Notes: a model not told the origin generated them from the letters alone. A stretch of DNA of 64,000 nt from Salinadaptatus halalkaliphilus (GCF_006543045.1 NZ_RBZW01000055.1:147526-211525), one strand, 5' to 3'; positions 1 to 9,882 are shown, numbered from the stretch's first letter. Program-made: numbers and translations.

Positions 1-288
1 TCGTGCTATCGCCACGGAGTCGCCGACGACGCCGAACCGAACCCCCCGCTGGTCACGGACGCCCGCTCGAGCGTCGACAGCTACCTCGAGACGTTGGATA
101 CGGCCTTCATCGAGCCGGCCGAGAAAGCGCCGCCGGAGCCCGATCTCGAGCGCATTCGCGAGGACGGCGTACCGACGGTATCGGACGAGGAGTTCGCGTC
201 GGCCCTTACAGCGCTCGTCGATCGCCGTCGAAAGCTACTCGGTGTCGTCGAGGCCGATGCCTGGGAGTGGCCGCCAGTCGAGGAGTGA
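1..288 (+). CDS. C-terminal part of an unrecognised protein (5' end outside window)
   Basis: The reading frame is open from the first base and ends at a TGA at 286-288, giving 95 codons of what must be a longer protein. Composition is acidic and typical of haloarchaea. The visible part has a Pro/Glu-rich linker and then a helical segment ending in a Trp-rich tail (DAWEWPPVEE). An internal TTG at 94 could start translation, but the acidic frame continues upstream of it, so a truncated gene is more likely. I do not recognise the family and assign no function. Confidence 0.6.
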   Translation, partial: SCYRHGVADDAEPNPPLVTDARSSVDSYLETLDTAFIEPAEKAPPEPDLERIREDGVPTVSDEEFASALTALVDRRRKLLGVVEADAWEWPPVEE

Positions 289-612
289 GACGGGTTACGG
301 TCCGTCCTTTCCGGCGCAACTGCGACCCGGAGCTTGCGCGGGTACATCGGTACGTACGAACGGATACGTGCCCTGTATCGGCACTCGAAAAGGGGGTGGC
401 CCGATGTGGGGCCGAGCGAACGTGGGTGTGGGGAGAGACACGACAGCGGTGGGGTGCACAACAGCGGACTGACGCCGGGGTGAGCCGTGTGCCCGCTGCA
501 GTTCGTCTTCCGATCCCGTGACAAGTAACCGTGCTGCCAACATGTGTTGGGAGTCAGGGGTGCAGTTGTTGGGATAGGTACGTTCAAGGCGGTGCTCGAC
601 CCACCGTGGTGT
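289..612. other. Intergenic region, 324 bp
   Basis: No coding frame with haloarchaeal composition is visible. At 296-366 there is a stretch starting TACGG and ending CGGATA whose core (TTTCCGGCGCA, GCGACCCGG, GTACATCG) resembles the MITE-A elements described below. It is probably a decayed copy. The rest is G-rich and unremarkable; the promoter of the following gene must lie here, but I see no clear TATA box. Confidence 0.4.
296..366 (+). repeat. Possible decayed MITE-A copy
   Basis: The segment begins TACGG, contains the MITE-A core blocks TTTCCGGCGCA, GCGACCCGG and GGTACATCG in the right order, and ends near CGGATA. The terminal arms are badly eroded and no matching TNA flanks remain, so this is a weak call based on internal similarity alone. 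Confidence 0.3.
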
Positions 613-1113
613 ATGCTTCGCTCGTTCGAAGGGACCGAACCGCAGGTCGCCGACTCGGCCTACGTCGACGAGGCGGCGGTCGTCATCGGCGACGTGATCG
701 TCGAGGAAGACGCCAGCGTCTGGCCGAACACGACGTTACGTGGCGATCACGGGACGATCGTCATCGGAGAGGGGGCTAACGTCCAGGACAACGCCGTCCT
801 CCACGAGGACGCTGAACTCGAGCCCTATTCGACGGTCGGCCACAGCGCCATCGTCCACGACGCGACCGTCGCCGAGAACGCGTTGATCGGGATGAACGCC
901 GTCGTCCTGGACGGTGCCGAGATCGGCGAGGGGGCCGTCGTCGGGGCCGGCAGCGTCGTCACCGAGGGGACCGACGTTCCGCCCTCGACGCTCGTCGTGG
1001 GATCGCCTGCCGAACCAAAGACCGAGATCGACAGCCCCCACCTCCAGGCGACGGCCGACCGATACGTCGAGCTCTCGAGTCGCCACGACGAGGCCTCCGA
1101 GCGACTCGAGTGA
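613..1113 (+). CDS. Gamma-carbonic anhydrase family protein (left-handed beta-helix)
   Basis: The 166-residue protein is made of hexapeptide repeats with V/I-G-x-x-A/S periodicity (VVIGDVIVEEDASVWPN, TIVIGEGANVQDNAVLH, TVGHSAIVHDATV). This is the left-handed beta-helix of gamma-class carbonic anhydrases and their acyltransferase-like relatives. The motif WPNTTLRGDHG with Arg/Asp, NVQDN and the His residues in VLH and VGHSAIVH match the usual trimer-interface metal site. The ATG at 613 is preferred over one at 544, because the 23 extra residues are not acidic and do not fit the fold, and family members start MLRSFEG-like. Catalytic activity is likely but cannot be proven from motifs. The gene stands alone. 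Confidence 0.85.
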   Translation: MLRSFEGTEPQVADSAYVDEAAVVIGDVIVEEDASVWPNTTLRGDHGTIVIGEGANVQDNAVLHEDAELEPYSTVGHSAIVHDATVAENALIGMNAVVLDGAEIGEGAVVGAGSVVTEGTDVPPSTLVVGSPAEPKTEIDSPHLQATADRYVELSSRHDEASERLE

Positions 1114-1327
1114 CGGAACTGACTCCGTCGACGTAACGGAACACCGATTCGGCCGAGTTACGTCCCGTCCCCGAGGGGAAACGCTGATACACACACCGCT
1201 CTAATCGATGGCCATGAGCGACTCGTCGTGGACCGATCGGATCGTCGGTGATCGAATGACCGTCGATCAGGAGTTTTCTTCCCGAGTGCAGTCCTCGGAG
1301 TTTTCGAACCAGCAGTGGAGTCTCATC

Positions 1328-1684
1328 ATGACGGCGACGGAGTTCGAAATCGAACAGCCCGCCGACCCCGAGCAGGCCCGGATCGTCGCCAACACCGACA
1401 ACGTCGACCAGATCATCCCCGAACTCGAGAACGTCGGCCAGGGGATGGGCGCCATGGGCGGCGCTGGCGGTGGGGGCGGTTCGAGTAACGCCTCGGGCGG
1501 GTTCCTCGACTCGATCAAGGGCGCGCTCGGTCTCGGTGGCGGCGAGAACGGGTCGAACGACGAGAAACGCGACGCCGCTGAACGACTCACCCAGGAGTAC
1601 GCCGAAGCACTCCAGAACCACCTCGAATCGCAGGGACGCTGGGACGAGGTTCGAGAGGCGGCTGCCACGGACGGCGCCGCATGA
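1328..1684 (+). CDS. Conserved haloarchaeal hypothetical protein with Gly-rich linker
   Basis: Encodes 118 residues. An N-terminal segment (MTATEFEIEQPADPEQARIV) contains a likely small alpha/beta unit. It is followed by a glycine/serine linker (GGAGGGGGSSNASGG) and a C-terminal helical acidic region (AERLTQEYAEALQNHLES). An upstream in-frame ATG at 1208 exists, but the extra 40 residues look non-native, so 1328 is chosen. There is no signal peptide or membrane helix. The 129-bp gap to the EngB gene argues against tight coupling. Function unknown. Confidence 0.65.
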   Translation: MTATEFEIEQPADPEQARIVANTDNVDQIIPELENVGQGMGAMGGAGGGGGSSNASGGFLDSIKGALGLGGGENGSNDEKRDAAERLTQEYAEALQNHLESQGRWDEVREAAATDGAA

Positions 1685-1813
1685 GCGGCTTCCCTCTCGC
1701 TCGTTCGCGAGATGGGGACACGATACCGGATTCGAATGCGTGGCGCCGACGCCCACCAGCGTCGCGTCGATCGTATACGTCAGGTATAACCTCGAGACCA
1801 CCCTATCCCGGGT

Positions 1814-2431
1814 ATGTTCGAGATGCGTCCCGACCGGGAGGCCGAGGTGGCCCTCGTCGGTCGCTCTAACGTGGGGAAATCGACGCTCATGCGCGAGATC
1901 ACCGGCCACAGCTTCGACACCGGCGGCAAGCCGGGGGTCACGCGCGAGCCAAACCACTACGACTGGGCCGCCGAGGACTTCGTTATCACCGATCTCCCGG
2001 GCTTTGGCTTCATGAGCGGCGTCGACGAGGACTACCGCGAGGAGATCAAGACGAACATCGTGCAGTATCTCGAGGAGTACGCCGACAACGTCTGCGTCGG
2101 CGTTCTGGTCGTCGACGGCAAGAGCGTCATTGATATCATTGACCGCCACTCCGGGCCCGATGAAATCCCCTACGATGTCGAGATGTTTCACTTTCTGCGA
2201 GACCTCGAGATACCGGTCGTCGTCGCGGTCAACAAGATGGACAAAGTCGAGGACAGAGACGAGCGTCTGAACGAGCTCTGTGATCGCCTCGGCCTCTATC
2301 CGCCCTGGAAACAGTGGCAAGAGACGATCGCGCCGATCACCGCCAAACGCGGCCAGATCGAGCCGCTGAACGAGGCCGTTCGCGAGCACCTTCACGAGCA
2401 GAACCGGGACGATCTGTTCAAGTTCTTCTGA
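1814..2431 (+). CDS. engB: EngB/YihA-family GTP-binding protein
   Basis: All GTPase motifs are present. G1 is GRSNVGKST near residue 15. G2 is the Thr in KPGVTREP, G3 is DLPGFG, G4 is NKMD and G5 is ITAKRG. Length (205 aa) and the order of motifs are those of the TrmE-Era-EngA-EngB group. Bacterial EngB acts in large ribosomal subunit assembly; the archaeal role is presumed similar. A second ATG three codons in ([13 protein letters not shown]) is an equally good start. No neighbours suggest another role. Confidence 0.9.
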   Translation: MFEMRPDREAEVALVGRSNVGKSTLMREITGHSFDTGGKPGVTREPNHYDWAAEDFVITDLPGFGFMSGVDEDYREEIKTNIVQYLEEYADNVCVGVLVVDGKSVIDIIDRHSGPDEIPYDVEMFHFLRDLEIPVVVAVNKMDKVEDRDERLNELCDRLGLYPPWKQWQETIAPITAKRGQIEPLNEAVREHLHEQNRDDLFKFF

Positions 2432-2511
2432 CTCGGACGGTGGTCACCCGTATCCTTCCCTGGACCGAAACTATTGGCGATTATCAAATGCATCAATCCG
2501 GCAGCGTCTCA

Positions 2512-2569
2512 TACGGACCGTTGTAGTTCTTTACCGGTGATCACCGGTAAAACGCTACAACAATCCGTA
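2512..2569 (+). repeat. MITE-A element, short subtype, copy A1
   Basis: 58-bp palindromic element, TACGGACCGTTGTAG... to ...CTACAACAATCCGTA. The centre TTTACCGGTGATCACCGGTAAA is an inverted repeat around GGTGATCACC. Flanks are TCA at 2509-2511 and TCA at 2570-2572, a 3-bp direct repeat. It lies between engB and the ABC operon. It shares the GGTGATCACC core only with the copy at 31951. Confidence 0.8.
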
Positions 2570-2638
2570 TCAGTGACGAACTGAACCGTACTATATCCAC
2601 AGTAGACATATATACCACAATCACGAAAGGTTTTTCCG

Positions 2639-2645
2639 TTATTTA
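2639..2645 (+). promoter_or_regulatory. Probable TATA box of the peptide ABC operon
   Basis: TTATTTA centred about 25 bp upstream of the ATG at 2667 fits a haloarchaeal promoter driving a nearly leaderless mRNA. A three-codon ORF (ATG at 2659, stop overlapping the real start) lies between them and is probably incidental. Confidence 0.5.
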
Positions 2646-2666
2646 GCGAGTCTACTCAATGACCAT

Positions 2667-4466
2667 ATGACCCGTTCAGTGGGGGCCGACGACAGTACTG
2701 TGACCGACAACCTTTCGCGCCGGTCGTTTCTCGCCGCAGGTGGGGCTGGGGCTGCAACCGCGCTCGCCGGCTGTAGTGACGGTGAGGAGATCGACGCCGG
2801 CAACGGTGCGGACGAGGACACCGATGTCGATGGCGACTACCTTCGGATGGCCGTCGACTCGGTCAGTTCGCTGGATCCGGTGATCATCCAACTCGACAGC
2901 GTCGGCGAGTACAATATCTACGAACGACTGACCGACCACAGGAACGGTCAGCTTCCGGCCGAGGGCAACCTCGCCGAGGATTGGCGGACCGAAGACGACG
3001 GCCGCATCTACGAGTTCGACCTCAAGGAAGGCGTCCAGTACCACGACGGTCGCGAGATGACCGCCGACGACGTCGTCTACGCCTGGCGACGGATGGCCGA
3101 GTCGCCGGAGACGCGAAACGCCGACGACCTGTTGGACACGTTCGAGATCGCCCACGAACGCGACGACGACGGGGAGCTCGTTCCGGACTCGCTGGCGGTC
3201 GAAGCGGTCGACGACTACACCGTCCGCGTCGAACTCGCCCAACCGTTTTACCTGACCCTCGATCAGCTCGCGAACATCTCCTTCGCCGTCTATCCAGCGG
3301 GCGTCGTCGGCGATATCGAGGGCTACGACGGCGAGATGTCCCAGTCGGAGTTCGGCACCGAGAATCCGATCGGGTCCGGCCCGTTCCAGCTCGAAGAGTG
3401 GGAAGACGGGAGTCACCTCTCGATCGAACGGTTCGACGAATACCACGGCGAAGTCGCCGATATCGACGGCGTCCACTGGTCGATCATGGACGACTCGAAT
3501 GCGCGACTGAACCGCGCCCTGAACCGGAACCTCGACGTGTTCACGATGGAACCGTCCCAGTTCGACCCCGACCTCCTCGAGATCGAGGAAACCGACGAGC
3601 AGGGCCGTGAGTTCGGCACCTACGGACCGCTCGACAACGACGAGATGGTCCAGTACCAGTCCTCCGAGGTGCTCGTCTCGTACTACATCGTCTTCAACAC
3701 CGCGAACGTCGACGAACTCGCCGTTCGTCGGGCGATCGGCCACGTCATCGATCAACACGAACTCGCCGCGAACGAGTTCAACGACATGTACGACCCCGGC
3801 TACCACATCGTGCCGCCGTCGGCGTTCCCCGGTGGCGAGGACAACTACTGGGAGATGGCCGAATCGGACTACCCGTACGGCTACGCCGAGAGTCAGATCG
3901 ACGAAGCTCGCGAACTCATGGAAGATGCGGGATACGGCGAGGACGACATGTACGAGCTGTCGCTGACCGTCTACCCCGATAGCATCTGGCAGGACTTCGG
4001 CGAACTACTGGCCTCGCAAGCGCGCGCAGCGCACATCGATATCGACGTTCAGGAGGCACCCCAATCGACGATCATCAACCAGGCCATCGAGGGGACGATG
4101 GACGCGTTCACGCTCTGGGATCGGATGGATTACCCCGGTCCGGACGTGTTCCACCGGTTTCTGCACCCGACGCCGGAGATGCCGCAGTTCACCCGCATTT
4201 CGGCCGGCGTCGACTCGGAATACGCCGACGAGGCCGCCGACGCGTGGGAACAGTACCTCGACAATCGCGGCCCGAGTGATGCGGAGGAACAGGCCCGAAA
4301 CGAGGCGTTCGAGCGGATCGAGACGGCAAATCTGGAGATGGTTGCCCAGCTTCCCTTGCTCCACGAGCGTGTTCACCGGTTCGTCTACGACTGGGTCGAC
4401 ATCGACATGCACGGCGCCATGGAGTACCAACAGTACAATACGGTCTCGATCGACGACCAGCCGTAA
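2667..4466 (+). CDS. ABC transporter substrate-binding lipoprotein, oligopeptide/dipeptide type (SBP family 5)
   Basis: 599 aa. Residues 1-40 form a Tat lipoprotein signal: SRRSFLAAGG followed by the lipobox LAGC, so the mature protein should be anchored outside the membrane. The mature part is a DppA/OppA-type solute-binding protein, with EFDLKEGVQYHDGREMTADDVVYAWRR-like and IGSGPFQLEEW-like family blocks and the C-terminal VPPSAFPGG/NYW region. It is the first gene of an operon with two permeases and two ATPases. Substrate is inferred only as peptide-like; family 5 proteins also bind nickel, sugars and opines. Confidence 0.92.
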   Translation: MTRSVGADDSTVTDNLSRRSFLAAGGAGAATALAGCSDGEEIDAGNGADEDTDVDGDYLRMAVDSVSSLDPVIIQLDSVGEYNIYERLTDHRNGQLPAEGNLAEDWRTEDDGRIYEFDLKEGVQYHDGREMTADDVVYAWRRMAESPETRNADDLLDTFEIAHERDDDGELVPDSLAVEAVDDYTVRVELAQPFYLTLDQLANISFAVYPAGVVGDIEGYDGEMSQSEFGTENPIGSGPFQLEEWEDGSHLSIERFDEYHGEVADIDGVHWSIMDDSNARLNRALNRNLDVFTMEPSQFDPDLLEIEETDEQGREFGTYGPLDNDEMVQYQSSEVLVSYYIVFNTANVDELAVRRAIGHVIDQHELAANEFNDMYDPGYHIVPPSAFPGGEDNYWEMAESDYPYGYAESQIDEARELMEDAGYGEDDMYELSLTVYPDSIWQDFGELLASQARAAHIDIDVQEAPQSTIINQAIEGTMDAFTLWDRMDYPGPDVFHRFLHPTPEMPQFTRISAGVDSEYADEAADAWEQYLDNRGPSDAEEQARNEAFERIETANLEMVAQLPLLHERVHRFVYDWVDIDMHGAMEYQQYNTVSIDDQP

Positions 4467-4696
4467 CCGCTACGCCGACCGACACTGCGCTGCCCGACCC
4501 GACGACTCACTACCAAAATGGAGTATACGCGTCCGCTACACCCATCGAACACCCCGCCACCGGCACTCGATCGGCCGAGCACTCGAGGCGAATCCGGCAC
4601 TCGAGACCGACTCTGTCGAGGCGCTCGAGGAGCGTCGCTGATCGTGGCGGCCGTCGACTGGCGTAGACCGGTTTGTAGACATCTCCTAGGAGGCGG

Positions 4697-5734
4697 ATGG
4701 CACCGATGAGCCGACTCGGCTATCTGGCTCGCCGACTGTTGCTCGCGATCCCCGTCGTGCTCTTTGGCACGTCGTTGACGTTTCTGATCATCCGGATGGG
4801 GCCGATCGATCCAGCGGCGGCGATCGTCGGCTCGCCGGACACGCCATCCGCCCAGGCACAGTACGAACGCACCCGCGAACAGCTCGGGCTCACCCAACCG
4901 CTGTGGGACCAGTACGTCGAGTTCATGACCGATCTGTTGCTGTTCGACCTCGGCCAGTCGTGGGTCCTGAGTCCCGGGACGAACACGTACGATCTGATAC
5001 TGACGTACGCTCCACGAACCCTCTGGCTCGGGTTCTGGTCGATTCTGATCGCCGTCTTCGTCGGGATCCCGCTGGGATTCTACGCCGGACTCAATCCGAA
5101 CACGCGGGCCGACTACCTCGTCTCCTTCGGCGGGATCGTCTGGCGTGCGATGCCGAACTTCTGGCTCGCGATCATCCTGCTCGCGCTGTTTGCCCAGTCA
5201 CAACAGTATTTCTTCGGCTTCGACTGGAGCGGCTTCGTGGTCGACAGCGAGGTCACCGGCGCCTACCAGTTTAGCGATATCACGACGAGTGAGGGCTTCG
5301 TCCGGGAGTTCAAGCGCGTTCTGCCCGCTGCACTCGTTCTCGGCTCGGCGTCGATGGGCAACGAGATGCGAATTGGCCGGACCGCCGTCCTCGAGACGAT
5401 CAACTCGAATTACGTCGAGACCGCGAAGGCGAAAGGGCTCTCGACCACAAAGATCGTCTGGAAACACGTCTTCCGGAACGCGTTGATCCCGCTGGTACCG
5501 GTCATCACGAGCGAGGCGTTTCTCCTCATCGGCGGTGCGGTACTGGTCGAAGTCGTCTTCGGCATCAACGGGCTGGGCTACCTCTTCTTCCAGGCCGTCA
5601 TCAACGGCGATCTGCCGCTCGTCGCATCACTCATGTACGTATTCATCCTCGTGCTCGTGGGCGTGAACATCATCCAAGACATCCTGTACACCATCATCGA
5701 TCCCCGCGTGGGACTCGAGGAGGGAAGCGCATGA
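4697..5734 (+). CDS. Peptide ABC transporter permease, DppB type
   Basis: 345 aa with about six transmembrane helices and the binding-protein-dependent transport signature around residues 230-260 (NYVETAKAKGLSTTKIVWKHVFRNALIP), the EAA loop that contacts the ATPase. The N-terminus (LLLAIPVVLFGTSLTFLIIRM) and PxDP block are typical of DppB/OppB. AGGAGG at 4688-4693 is a strong Shine-Dalgarno sequence, rare in haloarchaea. It is only 3 nt from the ATG at 4697 and 12 nt from a second ATG at 4706, so either start is possible. The stop overlaps the next start by 4 bp. Confidence 0.92.
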   Translation: MAPMSRLGYLARRLLLAIPVVLFGTSLTFLIIRMGPIDPAAAIVGSPDTPSAQAQYERTREQLGLTQPLWDQYVEFMTDLLLFDLGQSWVLSPGTNTYDLILTYAPRTLWLGFWSILIAVFVGIPLGFYAGLNPNTRADYLVSFGGIVWRAMPNFWLAIILLALFAQSQQYFFGFDWSGFVVDSEVTGAYQFSDITTSEGFVREFKRVLPAALVLGSASMGNEMRIGRTAVLETINSNYVETAKAKGLSTTKIVWKHVFRNALIPLVPVITSEAFLLIGGAVLVEVVFGINGLGYLFFQAVINGDLPLVASLMYVFILVLVGVNIIQDILYTIIDPRVGLEEGSA

Positions 5735-7260
5735 TCGGTGGAGACGCGGACGACGGCGACGGAGGCTCGGCCGGCGGCAACGCCGATGGACGCTCGACCG
5801 ACGGCGACACCGATTCGTTCGAGGACAGGCCGCTTCGCGAACGGATCGCAGCGAACCCGCGGCCGGCGGCGGTGTGGGGAGCCGGATTCGCACTGCTCGT
5901 GGCCGTCCAGTTCGGTGCGATCGCCGACGTGATCGTCAACGCGATGCCGTGGGGAGTCGCACTCGGTGCACTGCCGTCGATTCCCGGAACGGGAATACTT
6001 GCCGCAGTGGGCCAGTGGTTCGCTGACCTCCCGACGCTGCTCTCTCCCGAACTGATTCCCAACGAGGGGTACTACGTTCCCGGTGAGGGGTGGCACGGAA
6101 CCTTCCTCGGCCTCTCGCCGGCGATCGCGTGGGGGATCCGCGTCGTCCTCGTCTACGCCTACGCCTTCGCGGCGCTGGCGTGGATCTGGTACGCGTACGT
6201 CCTCTTTCGGCGGCACTATCGCTACGCCGACTGGACCCCTCGCGACGATGTCGTCGACCGACTGCGGACCCACCGGTGGGGGCAGTTCGGTATCGTGATC
6301 GTGCTCGCCTTCCTGGTGATGGCGATCTTTGCGCCTGCACTGGCGACCGCACCGGTCGCCCAGAACATCGAGGATCCCTACTCGCACACGATCGAGTACT
6401 ACGACCATGATGCGGGCGAGGTCGTCGAGACGACGGTCGGCGACGCGAACCGCAACTCCCAATCCCGCGGACAGGACGCGCGAAACGTCGGACCGATGAG
6501 CTACGACGACTACGACCGGTTCCACCCGCTCGGAACCATGCCCTCCGGGCAGGATCTGTTCACGTTCATCGTCTTCGGGGCGCGAGTATCGCTGTTGATC
6601 GGGTTGTTGAGCCTGACGATCAGCGGCGTCGCGGCCGCGGGGTTCGCACTGTTTGGGGCCTACTACAAGGGGAAACTCGACCTCTCGTTCGTGGTCATGA
6701 GCGACTCTGTCCAGGCGATGCCCCGGCTGTTACTGCTCGTGTTACTCTCGGTGATACTCGCGGACACGTGGATCGGCGGGCTCTACAGCGGTGCGGTCGT
6801 CCTCGCGTTGATCTTCGGGGTGACCGGCTGGCCGGCGCTCTGGCGGGCGATTCGTGGCCCCGCGTTGCAGGTCGCCGAAAAGGAGTGGATCGACGCTGCT
6901 AGGAGTTACGATCAGGCGCCGACGACGACGATGCGCAGACACATGTTGCCGTACATCCTCGGCTACCTGCTGATCTACGCCTCGATGACGCTCGGCGGCA
7001 TCATCGTCGGCGTCGCCGGCCTCTCGTTTCTGGGGCTCGGCGTCGACTCGCCGACGCCCGAGTGGGGCCGAGCGATCGACGCCGGCCAGGACTACGTCAC
7101 CACGGCGTCCTGGCACATCTCGCTGCTTCCCGGACTGTTCATCGTCCTCGTCGTAACGGCGTTCAACGCGCTCGGGGACGGCATTCGGGACGCGATCGAT
7201 CCACAGAGCGACGTTGGCGGGGACTCTGAGGAGGCCGCCGCCGGGGGGACCGGCGCATGA
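5731..7260 (+). CDS. Peptide ABC transporter permease, DppC type, with long N-terminal extension
   Basis: 509 aa, against roughly 300 for typical DppC. The C-terminal half is the canonical permease with the EAA-loop block EWIDAARSYDQAPTTTMRRHMLPYI and the terminal GLFIVLVVTAFNALGDGIRDAIDP. The first 190 residues add an acidic Gly/Asp leader and two or three extra hydrophobic helices (about residues 50-70 and 125-155) before the usual first helix (GIVIVLAFLVMAIFAPALAT). ATGA overlaps couple it to both neighbours. It pairs with the preceding permease to form the channel. Confidence 0.9.
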   Translation: MIGGDADDGDGGSAGGNADGRSTDGDTDSFEDRPLRERIAANPRPAAVWGAGFALLVAVQFGAIADVIVNAMPWGVALGALPSIPGTGILAAVGQWFADLPTLLSPELIPNEGYYVPGEGWHGTFLGLSPAIAWGIRVVLVYAYAFAALAWIWYAYVLFRRHYRYADWTPRDDVVDRLRTHRWGQFGIVIVLAFLVMAIFAPALATAPVAQNIEDPYSHTIEYYDHDAGEVVETTVGDANRNSQSRGQDARNVGPMSYDDYDRFHPLGTMPSGQDLFTFIVFGARVSLLIGLLSLTISGVAAAGFALFGAYYKGKLDLSFVVMSDSVQAMPRLLLLVLLSVILADTWIGGLYSGAVVLALIFGVTGWPALWRAIRGPALQVAEKEWIDAARSYDQAPTTTMRRHMLPYILGYLLIYASMTLGGIIVGVAGLSFLGLGVDSPTPEWGRAIDAGQDYVTTASWHISLLPGLFIVLVVTAFNALGDGIRDAIDPQSDVGGDSEEAAAGGTGA

Positions 7261-8531
7261 CCTTGGACGCCGATTCGGACGGTCCGACAGAGTCGAGCGC
7301 CAACGCCGACCCGCTACTCGCCGTCGAGGGCCTCCGGACGGTCTTCTCGACGGACAAAGAGGAAATCCACGCGGTCGACGGCATCGACTTCGACGTTCGC
7401 GAAGGCGAAACGCTCGGCATCGTCGGCGAATCCGGCTCGGGCAAAAGCGTCACCGCCCGTTCGATCATGGGGCTCGTCAAGTCGCCCGGACGAATCGTCG
7501 ACGGCAGTATTCGCTACCGCGGCGAGGACCTCGTCGGCAAGTCCGAGGACGAACTCCGGGCCTATCGCGGCGGTGACATCGCGATGATCTTCCAGGACCC
7601 GATGACGAGTCTCAACCCGGTCTACACCGTCGGCAACCAGATCGAGGAAGCCCTCGAGTTACACCAGGGACTCTCCGGCAGCGAGGCCACCGACGAAGCC
7701 GCCTCGCTGCTCGAGTCGGTCAACATCCCCGACGCGCGACGCCGCCTCGGGGAGTATCCTCACGAGTTCTCCGGCGGGATGCGCCAGCGAGCGTTGATCG
7801 CGATGGCGCTTGCCTGTGATCCCGAGGTGCTCATCTGTGACGAACCGACGACGGCACTCGACGTGACGACGCAGGCACAGATCCTCGAGTTGCTCCAGGA
7901 CGTCCAGCGCGAGCGCGATCTGGGGATGATCTTCATCACCCACGACATGGGTGTGATCGCGGAGATCGCGGACCGCGTCGGCGTGATGTACGCCGGCGAG
8001 ATCATCGAGCGCGCGCCGGTCGAACGGCTGTTCGCCAAGCCGAAACACCCCTACACCCGGGGGCTGCTCGAAAGCATTCCGGGACGCAACCCCGAGGCCG
8101 CGCGCCTGCACACGATCGAGGGCGACGTGCCGACGGCGACCGAACCCGCCGCCTCCTGTCGGTTCGCACCGCGGTGTCCGAAGGCGATCGACGGCTGCGA
8201 CAGGGTCCACCCCTCGGCCGTCGCGGTCGACGACGCCGACGCCGATTCGGCGGGCACAGACGGCGCCGACGACGGCGCCATCGACGGCCACACCGTCTCC
8301 TGTCTCCTCTATCCCGAGGATCGCTCTCGAGAGTGGCGACTCGAGGGTCACCGAGACGGCGACAGCATCGACGCGACCGATCTCGAGGGTGCGAGGACCG
8401 ACGGCGGCACGGACGAGACGACCAGCCGCGGCGCAGACGCAACGACCAGCCGCGGCGCGGGCAAGGCGACCGGCGATGATGCATCCGCGGACACGCGTGA
8501 CGATGCGACCAACGAGGTGATCGACGAATGA
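7257..8531 (+). CDS. Peptide ABC transporter ATP-binding protein, DppD type
   Basis: Walker A GESGSGKS, Q-loop IFQDPMTSLNP, signature FSGGMRQRA, Walker B VLICDEPTTALD and switch His in ITHDMG are all present. After the ATPase domain comes the oligopeptide-transporter C-terminal domain with conserved cysteines (CRFAPRCPKAIDGC ... VSCLLYP). The last 80 residues are low-complexity and acidic, with a repeated TTSRGA unit, and are probably disordered. Overlaps of 4 bp join it to the permease gene upstream and the second ATPase downstream. Confidence 0.93.
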   Translation: MTLDADSDGPTESSANADPLLAVEGLRTVFSTDKEEIHAVDGIDFDVREGETLGIVGESGSGKSVTARSIMGLVKSPGRIVDGSIRYRGEDLVGKSEDELRAYRGGDIAMIFQDPMTSLNPVYTVGNQIEEALELHQGLSGSEATDEAASLLESVNIPDARRRLGEYPHEFSGGMRQRALIAMALACDPEVLICDEPTTALDVTTQAQILELLQDVQRERDLGMIFITHDMGVIAEIADRVGVMYAGEIIERAPVERLFAKPKHPYTRGLLESIPGRNPEAARLHTIEGDVPTATEPAASCRFAPRCPKAIDGCDRVHPSAVAVDDADADSAGTDGADDGAIDGHTVSCLLYPEDRSREWRLEGHRDGDSIDATDLEGARTDGGTDETTSRGADATTSRGAGKATGDDASADTRDDATNEVIDE

Positions 8532-9880
8532 GTTTCCAGACAGATCCACGAGTCGATGCGGACGAATCGGTCGCGACCGATCCGGAATCCGAGCCGCTCG
8601 TCTCGGTCGAGAACCTACAGACCTACTACGATACCGGCGGCATCCGCTCGTCGAACCCCGTCAAAGCCGTCGACGGCGTCAGCTTCGAGATTGAACGCGG
8701 CGAGACGCTCGGGCTGGTCGGCGAGAGCGGTTGCGGAAAGACCACCCTCGGGCGCACGCTCGTTCGCCTCGAGCGGCCGACGGGTGGCAGCGTCGCCTTC
8801 GACGGGACGGACATCACGACGCTGTCGGGCGAGGAGCTGACGGCGTGGCGAAAGAACGCCCAGATCGTCTTTCAGGATCCGGACTCGAGCATGAACGACC
8901 GGCTCACGGTCGGTAAGATCGTTCGCGAGCCGCTGGACTCCTACGACTGGAAGACGCCGCGACAACGACGCGCTCGAGTCCGCGAGTTGCTCGATCTCGT
9001 CGGACTCCAGCCCGAACACTACTACCGATACCCTCACCAGTTCTCCGGCGGCCAGCGCCAGCGAATCGGGATCGCGCGGGCGCTCGCTTTGAACCCAGAC
9101 TTCGTCGTCCTCGACGAACCAACCAGCGCGCTCGACGTCTCGGTGCAGGCGAAGATCCTCAACCTCCTCGAGGAGTTACAGGCCGAGCTGGGATTGACGT
9201 ACCTCCTGATCGCCCACGATCTCTCCGTGGTTCGTCACGCCTGCGATCGGATCGCGGTCATGTACCTCGGCAATATCATGGAGATCGGCGAGGCCGAGCA
9301 GGTGTTTACCGAGCCGGCGAATCCGTACACGCGGACGCTACTGTCGGCGATCCCGTCGCCAGATCCGACCGTCGACCGGAACCGGATCCCGCTTCGAGGC
9401 TCGCCGCCGAGTCCGCGCGATCCACCCGCCGGCTGTCCGCTCTCGACCCGGTGTCCGATGAAAGTGCGGCCGGACAAGTGGGACGAGCTCTCAGAGGATC
9501 TCTGGCACGCCCTCGACGTCCTCCAGGACATCCTGCGAGAACGCTCGAAACGGGCCGACAACCTTCCGACACAAATCCGTCGGCGAGTCGGTCTCGAGGA
9601 TCCGACGGCCGATTTCGCGACAATTCGGGACTCGGTGTTCGAGGACGTGTCCGTCCCCGAGTCGGTCGCGACCGAACTCGACGAGACGGAGCGCCGACTC
9701 GCCGAGGGTGGCGAACCGGCCGCACTCGAGTACCTCCGGGAACGATTCGGCAGCGACTGTGACGCTGTCTTCCCGGACGACCACGCCGTTGACGCCACCG
9801 GCCGGACGAGCCGCTGTCATCGTCACCGCGAGGGCGACGACGAATCGACCGCGGTCGATCGCGGACGGTTCGGCCGGTAG
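8528..9880 (+). CDS. Peptide ABC transporter ATP-binding protein, DppF type
   Basis: Walker [11 protein letters not shown]-loop [11 protein letters not shown], signature FSGGQRQRI, Walker [12 protein letters not shown] and IAHDLS switch region. It forms a heterodimer with the preceding ATPase by family precedent. The C-terminal cysteine domain is split: GCPLSTRCP is separated from a distal SRCH by about 100 residues of helical, acidic sequence. This is longer than the spacing in the DppD partner. The gene ends 2 bp before the small membrane protein gene. Confidence 0.93.
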   Translation: MSFQTDPRVDADESVATDPESEPLVSVENLQTYYDTGGIRSSNPVKAVDGVSFEIERGETLGLVGESGCGKTTLGRTLVRLERPTGGSVAFDGTDITTLSGEELTAWRKNAQIVFQDPDSSMNDRLTVGKIVREPLDSYDWKTPRQRRARVRELLDLVGLQPEHYYRYPHQFSGGQRQRIGIARALALNPDFVVLDEPTSALDVSVQAKILNLLEELQAELGLTYLLIAHDLSVVRHACDRIAVMYLGNIMEIGEAEQVFTEPANPYTRTLLSAIPSPDPTVDRNRIPLRGSPPSPRDPPAGCPLSTRCPMKVRPDKWDELSEDLWHALDVLQDILRERSKRADNLPTQIRRRVGLEDPTADFATIRDSVFEDVSVPESVATELDETERRLAEGGEPAALEYLRERFGSDCDAVFPDDHAVDATGRTSRCHRHREGDDESTAVDRGRFGR

Positions 9881-9882
9881 CG

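Noticed and set aside
1208..1327. Upstream in-frame extension of the Gly-rich protein
   Set aside because: Residues are not acidic and are unlike haloarchaeal coding sequence; internal ATG chosen.
959..2395. 478-codon ORF on the minus strand
   Set aside because: It runs antisense through the gamma-carbonic-anhydrase-like, hypothetical and engB genes; no motif, wrong composition.
2659..2670. Three-codon ORF overlapping the binding-protein start
   Set aside because: Could be an upstream mini-ORF, but its length gives no evidence; the promoter spacing fits the ATG at 2667.
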